Shown piece by piece: positions 1 to 10,758 of a stretch of 64,000 nucleotides of DNA (position 1 is its first letter; each line of letters opens with the position of its first letter). Made by a program: the position numbers and the translations under genes. The notes under the pieces are model-generated. The model was given only the letters and a program-made list of their open reading frames with translations, was not told the DNA's origin and made no database searches. Source of the DNA: Pyxidicoccus caerfyrddinensis (GTDB lineage Bacteria; Myxococcota; Myxococcia; Myxococcales; Myxococcaceae); assembly GCF_010894405.1 (NCBI RefSeq), contig NZ_JAAIYA010000020.1:156495-220494 (forward strand). The letters run 5' to 3'.

Positions 1-1007
1 TAGCTGGACTCGCTCGAGCTGAGGCGCTTGCTGCCGATGCCACTGCCCTTGCCGAGGCTCTGCGTCTGCTCCGCGTTGCTCCGGGAGAGGGCCTCGCGCT
101 GCGCGTCCGTCGTCACGTCCGGCCGGTTCTGGAGCAGCAGCATGCCGCCGTTGTTGTGGTGCTGGATGCGCGCCACGTCCATGGCCTTCAGGAGGTCCTT
201 CGCCCCCACCCAGTACGTGCCGTTGACGGGGTCCTTCACCCGGAACTTGTCGTCCATGGGGTCATGGCTGAGCTCCCCGTGGTTGTACCCGTCGATGGTC
301 ACCCAGTGCAGGGCGCCCGTCTCCTGCTTGCGCTGCTCGGGCGGAAGCGCGGAGTTGGCGAGCGTGGTGGAGTCCACCATGGCCATGCCGAACTGGCCCG
401 CCTTCAGCGCGTCGCTGATGGCATTGGGGTCGTAGTTCGTCAGCCCCTTTGTCACGGCGACGCCCATGGAGCCCAGCATGGCGCCCATCTCCTCGGGGCG
501 GGCGCCGTCCGCCAGATTCACGTCGAACCGGTCCTGCACCGCCCGTTGGGCCGATGCCGCCGTGGCGCGGACCTCGTCGCGTTTCTGGTCCACGGAGGCG
601 GGCCCCGCGCCCTTCGCCTTGTTCAACTGCGTGAGGCTCGCCTCGCCGCAGTCGGTCTCCGTGGTCTGCGCGACGGCCGAGTCGTCGCCGCGCCACTGCT
701 GTTTCGCCTGCGCCTCGGCCGCCTCGTCCACGGGCTGGGAGCTGGGGGAGTTCGCCAGCCGCGCCGGGGGCACGCTCAGCGCGGGCAATTCCCTCCGGGT
801 CGCGGCGGCCCGCTCGAAGGTGTCCCGGTGGTACGCCGAGGGCCCTGCCGCTGGTGTCTCGGGAGACTTCGCGGGGGCCGGAGCGGGGGACGTCCTTTCG
901 AAAGAGCGGACTCGCAAGGAAGTCGTCAGGGGACTCAGGTGTGGGGAGAGCTTCACGCTGATGGCCGCCTCAGGCAGGGGGCGCAGGGGGGAGCGCCGGG
1001 GAATCAT
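1..1007 (-). CDS. C39-like (papain-fold) cysteine peptidase domain protein, cut by the window edge
   Basis: This reading frame starts at an ATG at 1007 and stays open for 335 codons to the left edge; the last two visible bases are TA, so the next codon is either Tyr or a stop. The first ~100 residues are Pro/Ser/Ala-rich and look disordered, with no clear signal peptide. Residues 118-128 (TDCGEASLTQL) match the nucleophile motif of C39-like peptidases, with Cys120. His234 in GALHWVTIDGY and Asp260 in VKDPVNG complete a plausible Cys-His-Asp triad in the expected order. The tail is Ser-rich. Family knowledge suggests a bacteriocin-leader-type or effector peptidase; the substrate cannot be inferred. 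It is transcribed divergently from the kinase gene. The domain call is fairly secure, the role is not. Confidence 0.7.
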   Translation of the reverse strand, partial: MIPRRSPLRPLPEAAISVKLSPHLSPLTTSLRVRSFERTSPAPAPAKSPETPAAGPSAYHRDTFERAAATRRELPALSVPPARLANSPSSQPVDEAAEAQAKQQWRGDDSAVAQTTETDCGEASLTQLNKAKGAGPASVDQKRDEVRATAASAQRAVQDRFDVNLADGARPEEMGAMLGSMGVAVTKGLTNYDPNAISDALKAGQFGMAMVDSTTLANSALPPEQRKQETGALHWVTIDGYNHGELSHDPMDDKFRVKDPVNGTYWVGAKDLLKAMDVARIQHHNNGGMLLLQNRPDVTTDAQREALSRSNAEQTQSLGKGSGIGSKRLSSSESS

Positions 1008-1088
1008 CTGCCCAGGACTTTTATCGTTTCCCGAAAAAAGTCGATAGCCCTGGGGGCCTGGGTGTGGGGTGCATCCGATATATGCGGC

Positions 1089-1094
1089 TACACT
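1089..1094 (+). promoter_or_regulatory. Candidate -10 element (TACACT) of the kinase gene
   Basis: TACACT lies 7 nt upstream of the ATG at 1102, which would place transcription initiation at or next to the start codon (a leaderless mRNA). There is no Shine-Dalgarno-like sequence before that ATG. No convincing -35 box was found. Confidence 0.35.
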
Positions 1095-1101
1095 GCGGGC
1101 C

Positions 1102-3888
<2,787 letters not shown>

Positions 3889-3889
3889 G

Positions 3890-5239
3890 TCACTCGTCCG
3901 CGTCGCGGGCGGAGAGCCCGTGCTTGTGGAGCAGCTTGCGCAGGTAGAGCCGGGCAATGCCGGCCTCGCGCGCGGCGCGGGAGATGTTGCCGCCGCAGCG
4001 CTCGATGAGGCCGCGCAGGTAGTCGCGCTCGAAGCCCTCGATGAGCCGCTCCTTGGCTTCCTTGAAGGGCAGGTCCAGCGAGGCGGTGCGCTCCATGGCG
4101 GGGGTGGAGGCGCGCTCCATGTCCGGCAGGGCCTCCTCGCCGAGGTTCACCACCTGCTCCACCACGTTGCGCAATTCGCGCACGTTGCCCGGCCACGGGT
4201 ACTGGAGGAGCAGCGCGCGCGTCGCATCCGACAGGGCGCCGGTGGGACGGCCGAGCCGCTCCAGTACGGTGTCGATGAGCAGCGGCACGTCCTCCGGCCG
4301 CTCGCGCAGCGGGGGCAGCGTCACGCGCAGCACCGCGAGCCGGTGGAACAGGTCCGCGCGGAAGCGGCCCTCCTGCACCGCCTTCTCCAAATCCACGTGC
4401 GTGGCGGCCAGCACCCGCACGTCCAGGGCCCGGTAGTCATTGGCGCCCACGCGCTTCACCTGTCGCCGCTCCAGCACGCGCAGGAGGCGGGGCTGGACTT
4501 CGGGTGGTAGCTCGCCCACCTCGTCGAGGAAGACGGTGCCTCCGGCGGCGCGCTCGAAGGCGCCCGCGCGGTCCGCCTGCGCGCCGGTGAAGGCGCCCTT
4601 CACGTGGCCGAAGAGCTCGGACTCGATGAGAGTGGGAGCGATGCCGGCGAGGTCCACGATGACGAAGGGGGCGTTGGCGCGCGGGCCCTGCGCGTGGATG
4701 GCCTCCGCGCACAGCTCCTTGCCGGTGCCCGTCTCGCCCTGGATGAGCACGTCCGCGCCGCCCGGGGCCAGGCGCTCCAGCAGGGTGAAGACCTCGCGCA
4801 TCCGCCGGCTTTCGCCCACGAGCCCGCCGAACCGGGTGCTATCGGACGGGGGGATGACGCGCTCGCGCGAGCTCTCGGGCACCAGCTTCAGCTCGGTGGA
4901 GCCCAACCGGAGGACCGCGCCCGGACGCACCTCCAGCTCGGAGAAGCGCATGCCCTCGCAGAAGGAGCCGTTGTGCGAGTCCAGGTCGGTGGCCTTCACG
5001 CCGCCCTCGGACACGTCCAGGCGGAGGTGCTGCCGCGAGATGGCCTTGTCATTGAGGACGATGTCGCACTCGGGGGACTTGCCCAGGCGGTACTCGCCGG
5101 GCGCCAGCGGGTGGCTCCGGCCCACCTGGGGCCCGGACAGCACCAGCAGCTTCAGCCGCGTCGGGCCGGACCGGGCCTTCATGAGGGAGACCGTGGGGTC
5201 TCCGCCCTCCTGCTCGTCGTCGTCGGGTGCGTGCGCCAC
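3890..5239 (-). CDS. FHA-domain sigma-54-dependent transcriptional activator
   Basis: The 449-residue protein starts with an acidic leader and an FHA domain (about 30-115, with YRLGKSPECDIVL and ISRQH), which binds phosphothreonine peptides. The central AAA+ sigma-54 interaction domain (about 135-370) has Walker A GETGTGKE, the sigma-54 contact loop GAFTGA, Walker B GGTVFLDEVGEL and the sensor region PWPGNVRELRN. A Fis-type helix-turn-helix closes the protein (CGGNISRAAREAGIARLYLRKLL). It should activate sigma-54 promoters in response to Ser/Thr phosphorylation. The FHA input replaces the usual response-regulator receiver, a typical myxobacterial arrangement. It is convergent with the neighbouring Ser/Thr kinase, which makes a kinase-activator pair plausible. 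Its target genes are unknown. Confidence 0.93.
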   Translation of the reverse strand: MAHAPDDDEQEGGDPTVSLMKARSGPTRLKLLVLSGPQVGRSHPLAPGEYRLGKSPECDIVLNDKAISRQHLRLDVSEGGVKATDLDSHNGSFCEGMRFSELEVRPGAVLRLGSTELKLVPESSRERVIPPSDSTRFGGLVGESRRMREVFTLLERLAPGGADVLIQGETGTGKELCAEAIHAQGPRANAPFVIVDLAGIAPTLIESELFGHVKGAFTGAQADRAGAFERAAGGTVFLDEVGELPPEVQPRLLRVLERRQVKRVGANDYRALDVRVLAATHVDLEKAVQEGRFRADLFHRLAVLRVTLPPLRERPEDVPLLIDTVLERLGRPTGALSDATRALLLQYPWPGNVRELRNVVEQVVNLGEEALPDMERASTPAMERTASLDLPFKEAKERLIEGFERDYLRGLIERCGGNISRAAREAGIARLYLRKLLHKHGLSARDADE

Positions 5240-5308
5240 GATGCGCAGGTTACCACTCCCGGGCGAGGCGCCACCCGAGGCGTTCCGGACCTCGCGCGGC
5301 TCCGTCGC

Positions 5309-6229
5309 TCAGTCGCCCAGCTTCAGGCGCTTCGTCACCTCCACCACGCGCTCCCGGATGAAGCGGATGGCCTCGTCGTCCTCGACGGCGCCCCGCCAGA
5401 GCAACTCCATGGCCGTGCCCCCCAGGGGGAGCGGCACCGCCGTCGTCTTCAGATGCGGGCGCAGGGAGAGGATGTCCCTGGCAACCATGAGGGGCACCGT
5501 GGCGAGCAGGTCGCTGCCGTCCAGCAGGGCCCCGATGCTCTGGAACGTCGGCACCGACACCCGCACCCGACGCTGGACGTCGAAGTGGTCCTCGACGACG
5601 CCGCGCAGGTCTCCGTTGTAGGAGACGATGATGTGCTCGTGCTCGAGGTAGCGCTCCAGGGTGAGGCGCCTGCCAACGCGGGCGTGGCGCGGGTCGAAGA
5701 GACACACGAAGCCCCCCTTGAGGAGCGCCAGGCGCCGGGTGCCCGCCGGCAATTCGTCGGCCACCGTCACCGCGAGGTCCACCGCCGAGGTGGTCAGCGC
5801 GTCGGCGACGGTGCGGAACTGCACCGGGAGCACCACGAGCCGCATGCGCGGCGCCTCCGTGGCGAGGATGCGGAGCAGGGGCGGAAGCAGCAGGGCCTCG
5901 TTCACGTCCGACAGGCCGAGCCGCACCGTGCGCTCACTCGTCTTCGGGTCGAACGTCGCCGGTGTCAGCGCGGCCTCCACGAGCGCCCCCAGGTGCGGCC
6001 GCGCCGAAGCGAGCAGGCGCTCGCCGCGCGTCGTCAGGGCCAGCCCACGTCCCGCGCGGACGAAGAGCGGCGCGCCCACCGTGGAGGCGAGCCGCCGCAG
6101 CGCCGCGCTCACGGCCGGCTGCGTGAGGTACAGGCGGCTCGCCGCCGCCGTGACGCTGCCCGCCTCCGCCACCACGACGAAAACCCGGAGGAGGTTGAGG
6201 TCCAGGTTCCTCCCATAGATGTCATTCAT
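5309..6229 (-). CDS. LysR-family transcriptional regulator
   Basis: This 306-residue protein has the normal LysR length. The N-terminal winged helix (about 9-68) reads LNLLRVFVVVAEAGSVTAAA followed by LYLTQPAVSAALRRL, the classic LysR DNA-binding pattern. The rest is a periplasmic-binding-protein-like effector domain (about 95-300). It is transcribed divergently from the aldo/keto reductase at 6305, with only 75 nt between the two starts, so it probably controls that reductase and itself from the shared region. The start beginning MNDIYGRNLDLNLL fits family length. The inducer is unknown. Confidence 0.9.
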   Translation of the reverse strand: MNDIYGRNLDLNLLRVFVVVAEAGSVTAAASRLYLTQPAVSAALRRLASTVGAPLFVRAGRGLALTTRGERLLASARPHLGALVEAALTPATFDPKTSERTVRLGLSDVNEALLLPPLLRILATEAPRMRLVVLPVQFRTVADALTTSAVDLAVTVADELPAGTRRLALLKGGFVCLFDPRHARVGRRLTLERYLEHEHIIVSYNGDLRGVVEDHFDVQRRVRVSVPTFQSIGALLDGSDLLATVPLMVARDILSLRPHLKTTAVPLPLGGTAMELLWRGAVEDDEAIRFIRERVVEVTKRLKLGD

Positions 6230-6304
6230 GCGTGAGATGCATCCTATTCAATGGATTTCAGCATGGCGAATGATGAATCTCCCTCTCACACGGAGGGACG
6301 ACAC
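6230..6304. promoter_or_regulatory. Divergent LysR/reductase control region with strong ribosome binding site
   Basis: This 75-nt stretch separates the divergent LysR gene and the aldo/keto reductase. A strong Shine-Dalgarno GGAGG sits at 6292-6296, 8 nt before the ATG at 6305; this decides the reductase start against the upstream in-frame ATG at 6251. The stretch contains ATCC-N8-GGAT (6241-6256), too weak on its own to be called a LysR box. Confidence 0.45.
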
Positions 6305-7306
6305 ATGGGTACGAACGAGTCGAAGCAGGCGCAGCGCACGGTGAAGCTGGGTTCCACGGGCCCCGAGGTATTCCCGCTCGGGCTGGGCTGCATGGGCATG
6401 TCGGGCATGTACGGCGCGACGGATGACGCGGAGAGCATCCGCACCATCCAGACGGCCATCGACCGGGGTGTCACGCTCATCGACACCGGGGACTTCTACG
6501 GGATGGGCCACAACGAGATGCTCGTGGGACGCGCCATCGTGGGCCGGCGCGAGAAGGTCCAGCTCTCGGTGAAGTTCGGGGCGCTGCGCGGGCCGGACAA
6601 CAGCTGGGGCGGCATGGACACGCGCCCCGCGGCGGTGAAGAACTTCGTGGCCTACAGCCTGAAGCGGCTGGGCGTGGACGTCATCGACATCTACCGCCCC
6701 GCGCGGTTGGACCCGGCGGTCCCCATCGAGGACACCATCGGCGCCATCGCGGACCTGGTGAAGGCGGGCTACGTGCGCCACATCGGGCTGTCGGAGGTGG
6801 GCGTGGAGACCATCCGCCGCGCGCACCGCGTGCACCCCATCGTGGACCTGCAGATTGAGTACGCGGTGTCGACCCGCGGCCCCGAGGCTGAAATCTTCCC
6901 CGTGCTCAAGGAGCTGGGCATCAGCGCGACGCTCTACGGCGTCCTCTCGCGCGGGCTGCTGTCCGGGAGCAAGCCGCAGGGGAAGGGCGACTACCGCGCA
7001 TACCTGCCGCGCTTCACCGGCGCCAACGGCGAGAAGAACGAGGATGTGGTGGCCGCCATCCACCGCTTCGCCCAGGAGCGGAAGCTGACGCCGGGGCAGC
7101 TCGCGATTGCCTGGGTGCTCGCGCGCCAGCCGGCCTTCGTGCCCGTGGTGGGCTCGAAGACGGTGGCGCAGCTCGATGACGCGCTGGGCGCGCTGTCCCG
7201 TCCGCTGTCGAAGGAGGACGCCGCGGCCCTGGAGTCGCTGGTGAAGATCTCCGGCGACCGCTACGGGGAGGAGCAGATGCGCCACCTCGACAGCGAGCGC
7301 CGGTAG
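6305..7306 (+). CDS. Aldo/keto reductase
   Basis: The protein has 333 residues from the ATG with a GGAGG ribosome site. It shows the AKR (beta/alpha)8 barrel pattern: VKLGSTGPEVFPLGLGCMGMS at the N-terminus, the tetrad Asp and Tyr in LIDTGDFYG, Lys in LSVKFG, and the C-terminal NADPH site around VPVVGSKTVAQL. It should reduce carbonyl compounds with NADPH in the cytoplasm. At the usual catalytic His (YQHRVDP in relatives) this protein reads YRPARLDP, so the His is Ala. From memory this YRPARLDP variant defines a recurring AKR subgroup and is not damage. The divergent LysR gene is its likely regulator. The substrate is unknown. Confidence 0.9.
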   Translation: MGTNESKQAQRTVKLGSTGPEVFPLGLGCMGMSGMYGATDDAESIRTIQTAIDRGVTLIDTGDFYGMGHNEMLVGRAIVGRREKVQLSVKFGALRGPDNSWGGMDTRPAAVKNFVAYSLKRLGVDVIDIYRPARLDPAVPIEDTIGAIADLVKAGYVRHIGLSEVGVETIRRAHRVHPIVDLQIEYAVSTRGPEAEIFPVLKELGISATLYGVLSRGLLSGSKPQGKGDYRAYLPRFTGANGEKNEDVVAAIHRFAQERKLTPGQLAIAWVLARQPAFVPVVGSKTVAQLDDALGALSRPLSKEDAAALESLVKISGDRYGEEQMRHLDSERR

Positions 7307-7331
7307 CGCGGCGCTCGGTGGGCGCGTGGGC

Positions 7332-7703
7332 TCAGGCCGCGCTGGGGGCGAAGACGCGGAGGCGGTGGCCGTCCGGGTCCAGCGCGACGAAGGTGTGGCC
7401 GAAGTCCAGGTCCGTCGGCGCCTGGGCGATGGGCAGCCCCCTCCCGCTCCAGTCGGCATGCATGGCGCGGACGGCGTTGGCATCCGCGACGGCGAAGGCC
7501 AGCTCGGCGCCCCCGCCCGTCGCCTTGGCGGCGGGCTCCACCGTGTGCTTGGACCAGAGGCCGAGCATCACCCCCGACGACAGGGCGAACATCGCGAAGG
7601 TCGGCGAGGACTCGACGGCCGGACGTCCCAGCAGGCCGGCGTAGAAGGCGGCGCTGGCGGGAGGGCTGTCGACGTAGAGCAGGACGAAGTTGGGGTCGGT
7701 CAT
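7332..7703 (-). CDS. VOC-superfamily (glyoxalase/bleomycin-resistance-like) protein
   Basis: This small 123-residue protein has the paired beta-alpha-beta-beta-beta layout of vicinal-oxygen-chelate proteins: VLLYVDSPPASAAFYAGLLG at the start, and FGHTFVALDPDGHRLRVFAP, the usual C-terminal strand pattern, at the end. Such proteins bind small molecules or act as metal-dependent lyases or dioxygenases. Metal ligands cannot be assigned with confidence. It lies directly downstream of, and in the same direction as, the WYL regulator; a direct repeat between the two genes suggests control by that regulator. Specific function is unknown. Confidence 0.85.
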   Translation of the reverse strand: MTDPNFVLLYVDSPPASAAFYAGLLGRPAVESSPTFAMFALSSGVMLGLWSKHTVEPAAKATGGGAELAFAVADANAVRAMHADWSGRGLPIAQAPTDLDFGHTFVALDPDGHRLRVFAPSAA

Positions 7704-7787
7704 GACGGTTCTCCGAAAAGGAAGGGTTGGCAGCTGTGCCGGGCAGGGCGACCTGTCCGGCGGCGAGACCCTTCTTAGGGGAGGCCC

Positions 7788-7804
7788 CTGTCAGATTCTG
7801 TCAG
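7788..7804. promoter_or_regulatory. Direct repeat CTGTCAG-ATT-CTGTCAG, candidate WYL-regulator operator
   Basis: Two exact 7-bp direct repeats separated by 3 bp (10-bp period, one helical turn) lie between the WYL regulator and the VOC gene. On the coding strand of these genes they read CTGACAG-AAT-CTGACAG, upstream of the VOC start. The spacing suits a dimeric regulator binding one face of the DNA. Confidence 0.45.
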
Positions 7805-7817
7805 CAGCGAGCAGGGG

Positions 7818-8507
7818 CTACTGCGGGGCGACGCGCTCGGCCTCGCGCCACTCGCGCAGGAGCACCTGGCGCCGGCGGGGGTAGCCCGCCTCGGACGGCT
7901 TCAGCGCGGTGAGGCGGTCCGCTCGGAAGTGGCGGAAGCCCTGGCGCAGCTCGCACCACGCGACGATGACGCGCACGCGGTCGAAGAAGCCGAGCGCGAA
8001 GGGCCAGATGGTGCGCGTACTCTCCGTGTCCTTCAAATCACGGTAGGTGATGACCAGCTTGCGCTCCGCGCGGATGGCCTGCCGGACGACGCCCAGGTCC
8101 AGGTTCCCGGACACGATGGGCTCACCGGGGCCGACGAGCAGCGTCGTCGAGTCGAGCTCGTCCCGCAGGTCCGCCGGCAGCACGGCGGCAATCTTGGCCA
8201 GCGCGTCGCGCGCGGCGAGTCCTAGCCGGTCATCCGCCCGGTGCGCCACCCACCGCGAGCCGAGCACCAGCGCCTCCAGCTCGTCCTCGGAGAACATCAG
8301 CGGAGGGAGGGTGAAGCCGGGGCGGAGGACGTACCCGAACCCCGGCTCCCCCTCGATTCGAGCGCCCTGCGCCTGGAGGCTGGCGATGTCGCGGTAGAGC
8401 GTGCGCAGGCTGATGCCCAGCTCGGCGGACAGCGTCGCGCCACTCACGGGAGTCCGTTGCCGGCGGAGGAGCTGGAGCAGGTCGAGCAGTCGTTCGGCGC
8501 GGGACAC
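7818..8507 (-). CDS. YafY-type HTH/WYL-domain transcriptional regulator
   Basis: The 229-residue protein begins with a DeoR-like winged helix (residues 1-60, including LSAELGISLRTLYRDIASL), followed by a linker and a WYL-type ligand-sensing domain (about 130-205, with KLVITYRDLKDTESTRTIWPFALGFFDRVRVIVAW split by short loops). YafY-like proteins are usually one-component regulators of an adjacent small enzyme or transporter gene. Here the downstream same-strand VOC gene, with a direct repeat in the gap, is the obvious candidate target. The ligand is unknown. Confidence 0.88.
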   Translation of the reverse strand: MSRAERLLDLLQLLRRQRTPVSGATLSAELGISLRTLYRDIASLQAQGARIEGEPGFGYVLRPGFTLPPLMFSEDELEALVLGSRWVAHRADDRLGLAARDALAKIAAVLPADLRDELDSTTLLVGPGEPIVSGNLDLGVVRQAIRAERKLVITYRDLKDTESTRTIWPFALGFFDRVRVIVAWCELRQGFRHFRADRLTALKPSEAGYPRRRQVLLREWREAERVAPQ

Positions 8508-8551
8508 GCGGAGAGCATAGTGCCTCTGGGAGCCCTCCGCGCGGGCGGCCC

Positions 8552-9805
8552 CTATAGGGTGTTGATGAAGGCGATGATGGCCACCCGCTCGTCCTCGAAG
8601 AGGTAGTTCGCGAAGAGGTCCCGTGCGGCCTTGCCCTGGCCGGCATGGGCGAGGATGGCGTCCCGGACGTTGTGCGCGCGGCCGTCATGCAGGAAGCGGG
8701 TGCGGACCCGCGCGCCCCAGAGCGGTGCCGTGCGGATGTCGTTGGCCCCGGCCCCGTTCTGCACGATTCCGTCGCCCAGCGGGCCCATGTCGTGCAGGAG
8801 GAAGTCCGAGTAGGGGAAGAAGGTCTTCTTGTTGAGGGCGGCGATGCTGTTCGTGCCCGTGGTCAGTGACGGCTCGTGGCAGTCGGTGCAGCCAATCCAA
8901 TAGAAGAGGTCCTCGCCGTCGATGGAGTCCGGGGTGCTGGGGCCGCGGGGCGGCGGGGCGTGCAGCTGCATGAAGTCACGGAACTTCAGCATGTCCACGT
9001 CGCCCTCGTCCTCGGGGCCCTGGGAGTCGGGCACGGGGTCGCAGCTCGCGAGCAGCTCGCAGTCTCCATTGGGGCAGTTGTCCGTGGGGAAGATGGACGA
9101 GGTGATGCCCATCTCGTTGAGGTAGGCGTCCGCGGCGAAGACGAGCAGCGAGGGGACCTGGGCCTTCCAGCCGAACTTGCCGACGGTCTTCTTTCCCAGC
9201 GGCGGGTTGTCCACCAGGTTGGCCCGGCCCGCGGTGCTCGGGTAGTACTGGCGCTGGACGCTGGCGAGGTTGAGGAAGGTGCTGTCCGGCACCGCGTCCA
9301 CGAGCCCCAGCCCGAAGAGCGGCGTGGTGAGCCGGCCCGAGACGACGTTGGCCGCGGCGGGCACCACCTCTCCGGTGAAGTTGCACAGGGGCGACGTCTG
9401 GCCGATGCCGGTGGTCTGGATGAGCGAGCCCCCGTTCTGCGCCAGCGGGTCGAAGCTGCCGTCCGCGTTCTTCTTCCCGAAGCGGGTCTCCACGATTTCC
9501 CCCGCGCCGCCAATGGCCCCCTGCACATGGCACGTCGCGCACGAGTTGCCGTTGAAGACCGGGCCGAGGCCGTCCGAGGCATCCTCCTCCTCCTCGAAGG
9601 CGAGGCGTCCCTCCTGGAACAGGGCCAGCTGCGCCGTGGTCAGCCCGGGGAGCCCGCTCTCGAAGGTGGCCGTCACCACGGCGGAGGATTGCTCGGCCAC
9701 CTCGGAGCCCGGGTCTTCACCCATACTTCCGGTGCTACACGCCAGGCTGAGACTGAGACATCCAATAGACACGACGAGACTGCTCGAATGCCAGTTCGGG
9801 CTCAT
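8552..9805 (-). CDS. Di-haem oxidoreductase / peroxidase-like cytochrome c lipoprotein
   Basis: This 417-residue exported protein has an N-terminal hydrophobic segment ending in LSLACSTG, an approximate lipobox, so it is probably a lipoprotein. Two haem c sites are present: CATCH (residues 89-93) and CTDCH (306-310). The spacing and the C-terminal segment with FPYSDFLLHDMGPLGDG and RTAPLWGARVRTRFLHDGRA match the di-haem oxidoreductase family often annotated as putative thiol oxidoreductase or DUF1111, related to MauG-type di-haem peroxidases. It should act in the periplasm or on the cell surface in electron transfer. No partner electron carrier is adjacent. It is divergent from the small cysteine-rich lipoprotein genes. 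The physiological substrate is unknown. Confidence 0.88.
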   Translation of the reverse strand: MSPNWHSSSLVVSIGCLSLSLACSTGSMGEDPGSEVAEQSSAVVTATFESGLPGLTTAQLALFQEGRLAFEEEEDASDGLGPVFNGNSCATCHVQGAIGGAGEIVETRFGKKNADGSFDPLAQNGGSLIQTTGIGQTSPLCNFTGEVVPAAANVVSGRLTTPLFGLGLVDAVPDSTFLNLASVQRQYYPSTAGRANLVDNPPLGKKTVGKFGWKAQVPSLLVFAADAYLNEMGITSSIFPTDNCPNGDCELLASCDPVPDSQGPEDEGDVDMLKFRDFMQLHAPPPRGPSTPDSIDGEDLFYWIGCTDCHEPSLTTGTNSIAALNKKTFFPYSDFLLHDMGPLGDGIVQNGAGANDIRTAPLWGARVRTRFLHDGRAHNVRDAILAHAGQGKAARDLFANYLFEDERVAIIAFINTL

Positions 9806-10056
9806 GGGTCTTCCTCTGTGTGCGTTTGGAGATACGGCCGTCGCCCGAGCTGTGCGGCGTGTATTCAGGGTCGACGAAGAGGCGACGAGGACCGGCGGGG
9901 ATGGCTGGTTTACTCGTACGGTGTGTGAATTGTCAAAGCGCGACCGTGTCGATAAATGTAGTTGCAGTCGCGGATATTGAGAAAATACATTTAACTATGG
10001 TAATCTTGGAATAGCCGGCCCGGTGGCCGGTCCACACACCCCGAGGAAACACACCC
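9806..10056. promoter_or_regulatory. AT-richer divergent promoter region
   Basis: The 251-nt gap between the di-haem protein (-) and the cysteine-rich lipoprotein pair (+) holds an unusually AT-rich block at about 9920-10015. Candidate boxes for the rightward genes are TTGAGA at 9977-9982 and TAATCT, 18 nt further on. The local base composition contrasts with the flanking genes. No operator was identified. Confidence 0.3.
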
Positions 10057-10344
10057 GTGAAAATGAGGACCTTGATCATCAGTCTGTCGCTGGGCGGCCT
10101 CCTGGCTGCCTGCGGCGGCGCGCCCGAGGAAATGCCGACCGACACCGAGACGCCGGTCGGCGAGACGGAGCAGGGCATCTGCGAGGGCTACGACAACGGC
10201 GCGCGTCACTGCACGTTCAAGTGCACCGCGAACGACTTCCGCCACTGGTACGGCTACAACGACGTCGCGTGGGGCCAGTGCCACGACGTCGCGGTGCGTG
10301 ACTGCGGCCGCGAGCCGTACAGCGTCTGCTGGAGCATCCCGTGA
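10057..10344 (+). CDS. Small cysteine-rich lipoprotein (first of a paralogous pair)
   Basis: The 95-residue protein starts at GTG 10057 (or ATG 10063), preceded by GAGG. A signal peptide with lipobox LLAACGG marks it as a lipoprotein. After a short acidic, Thr-rich linker comes a compact domain with six cysteines: CEGYDNG, CTFKC, GQC, DCG and SVCW. The next gene encodes the same plan (CAGWDSG, CSWKC, GQC, FCG, KTCW), so the two are duplicates. Exported location and paired cysteines point to a disulfide-stabilised periplasmic or surface domain. I do not recognise the family. The stop codon overlaps the start of the next gene, so the two are translationally coupled. Confidence 0.8.
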   Translation: MKMRTLIISLSLGGLLAACGGAPEEMPTDTETPVGETEQGICEGYDNGARHCTFKCTANDFRHWYGYNDVAWGQCHDVAVRDCGREPYSVCWSIP

Positions 10345-10688
10345 TGCGGCACGTCATCCTGGGTCTGGTGTCCGCGGTCCTCCTCGCCGCCTGCGGTGGT
10401 GCTCCCGAGGGCACGGAGGAGACGGCGCAGCCTTCCACCGAGCTCCCCGACCGTTCGTTGTCCGTCCTGACGCGCGACCGCGTCGAGGGCGAGGTCAACG
10501 CGCTGTGGACCGCCAACTGTGCCGGCTGGGACAGCGGCGGCCGCACCTGTTCGTGGAAGTGCCGCAGCTCCAGCGAGTGGATGTGGGCCCTCCAGTCCGT
10601 CGCGTACGGGCAGTGCAACGCCTACGCGAACAACTTCTGCGGCTATGACGCGTACAAAACCTGCTGGAGCAGCAACTCGCACCCGTAG
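10344..10688 (+). CDS. Small cysteine-rich lipoprotein (second of a paralogous pair)
   Basis: The 114-residue protein starts at ATG 10344, sharing one base with the upstream TGA; a GTG at 10341 is an alternative. It has a signal peptide with lipobox LLAACGG, a longer Thr/Glu-rich linker, and the same six-cysteine C-terminal domain as its neighbour, including the aligned blocks CSWKC, AYGQC and CGYDAYKTCW. Aromatic residues are abundant around the cysteines. The family is not recognised. The pair is followed by a strong intrinsic terminator, so it forms its own transcription unit. Confidence 0.8.
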   Translation: MRHVILGLVSAVLLAACGGAPEGTEETAQPSTELPDRSLSVLTRDRVEGEVNALWTANCAGWDSGGRTCSWKCRSSSEWMWALQSVAYGQCNAYANNFCGYDAYKTCWSSNSHP

Positions 10689-10707
10689 GCCGTCCCGCTG
10701 AAACATG

Positions 10708-10744
10708 AGGCCCGGACTCTTCGTGAGCCCGGGCCTTTCTTTTT
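10708..10744 (+). terminator. Rho-independent terminator after the lipoprotein pair
   Basis: AGGCCCGG (10708-10715) pairs with CCGGGCCT (10729-10736), with an inner CTC/GAG extension around a TTCGT loop, followed by a run of eight T bases broken by one C (10736-10744). This is a textbook intrinsic terminator and separates the lipoprotein pair from the PKS. Confidence 0.85.
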
Positions 10745-10758
10745 GCCGCATTGCGCCA

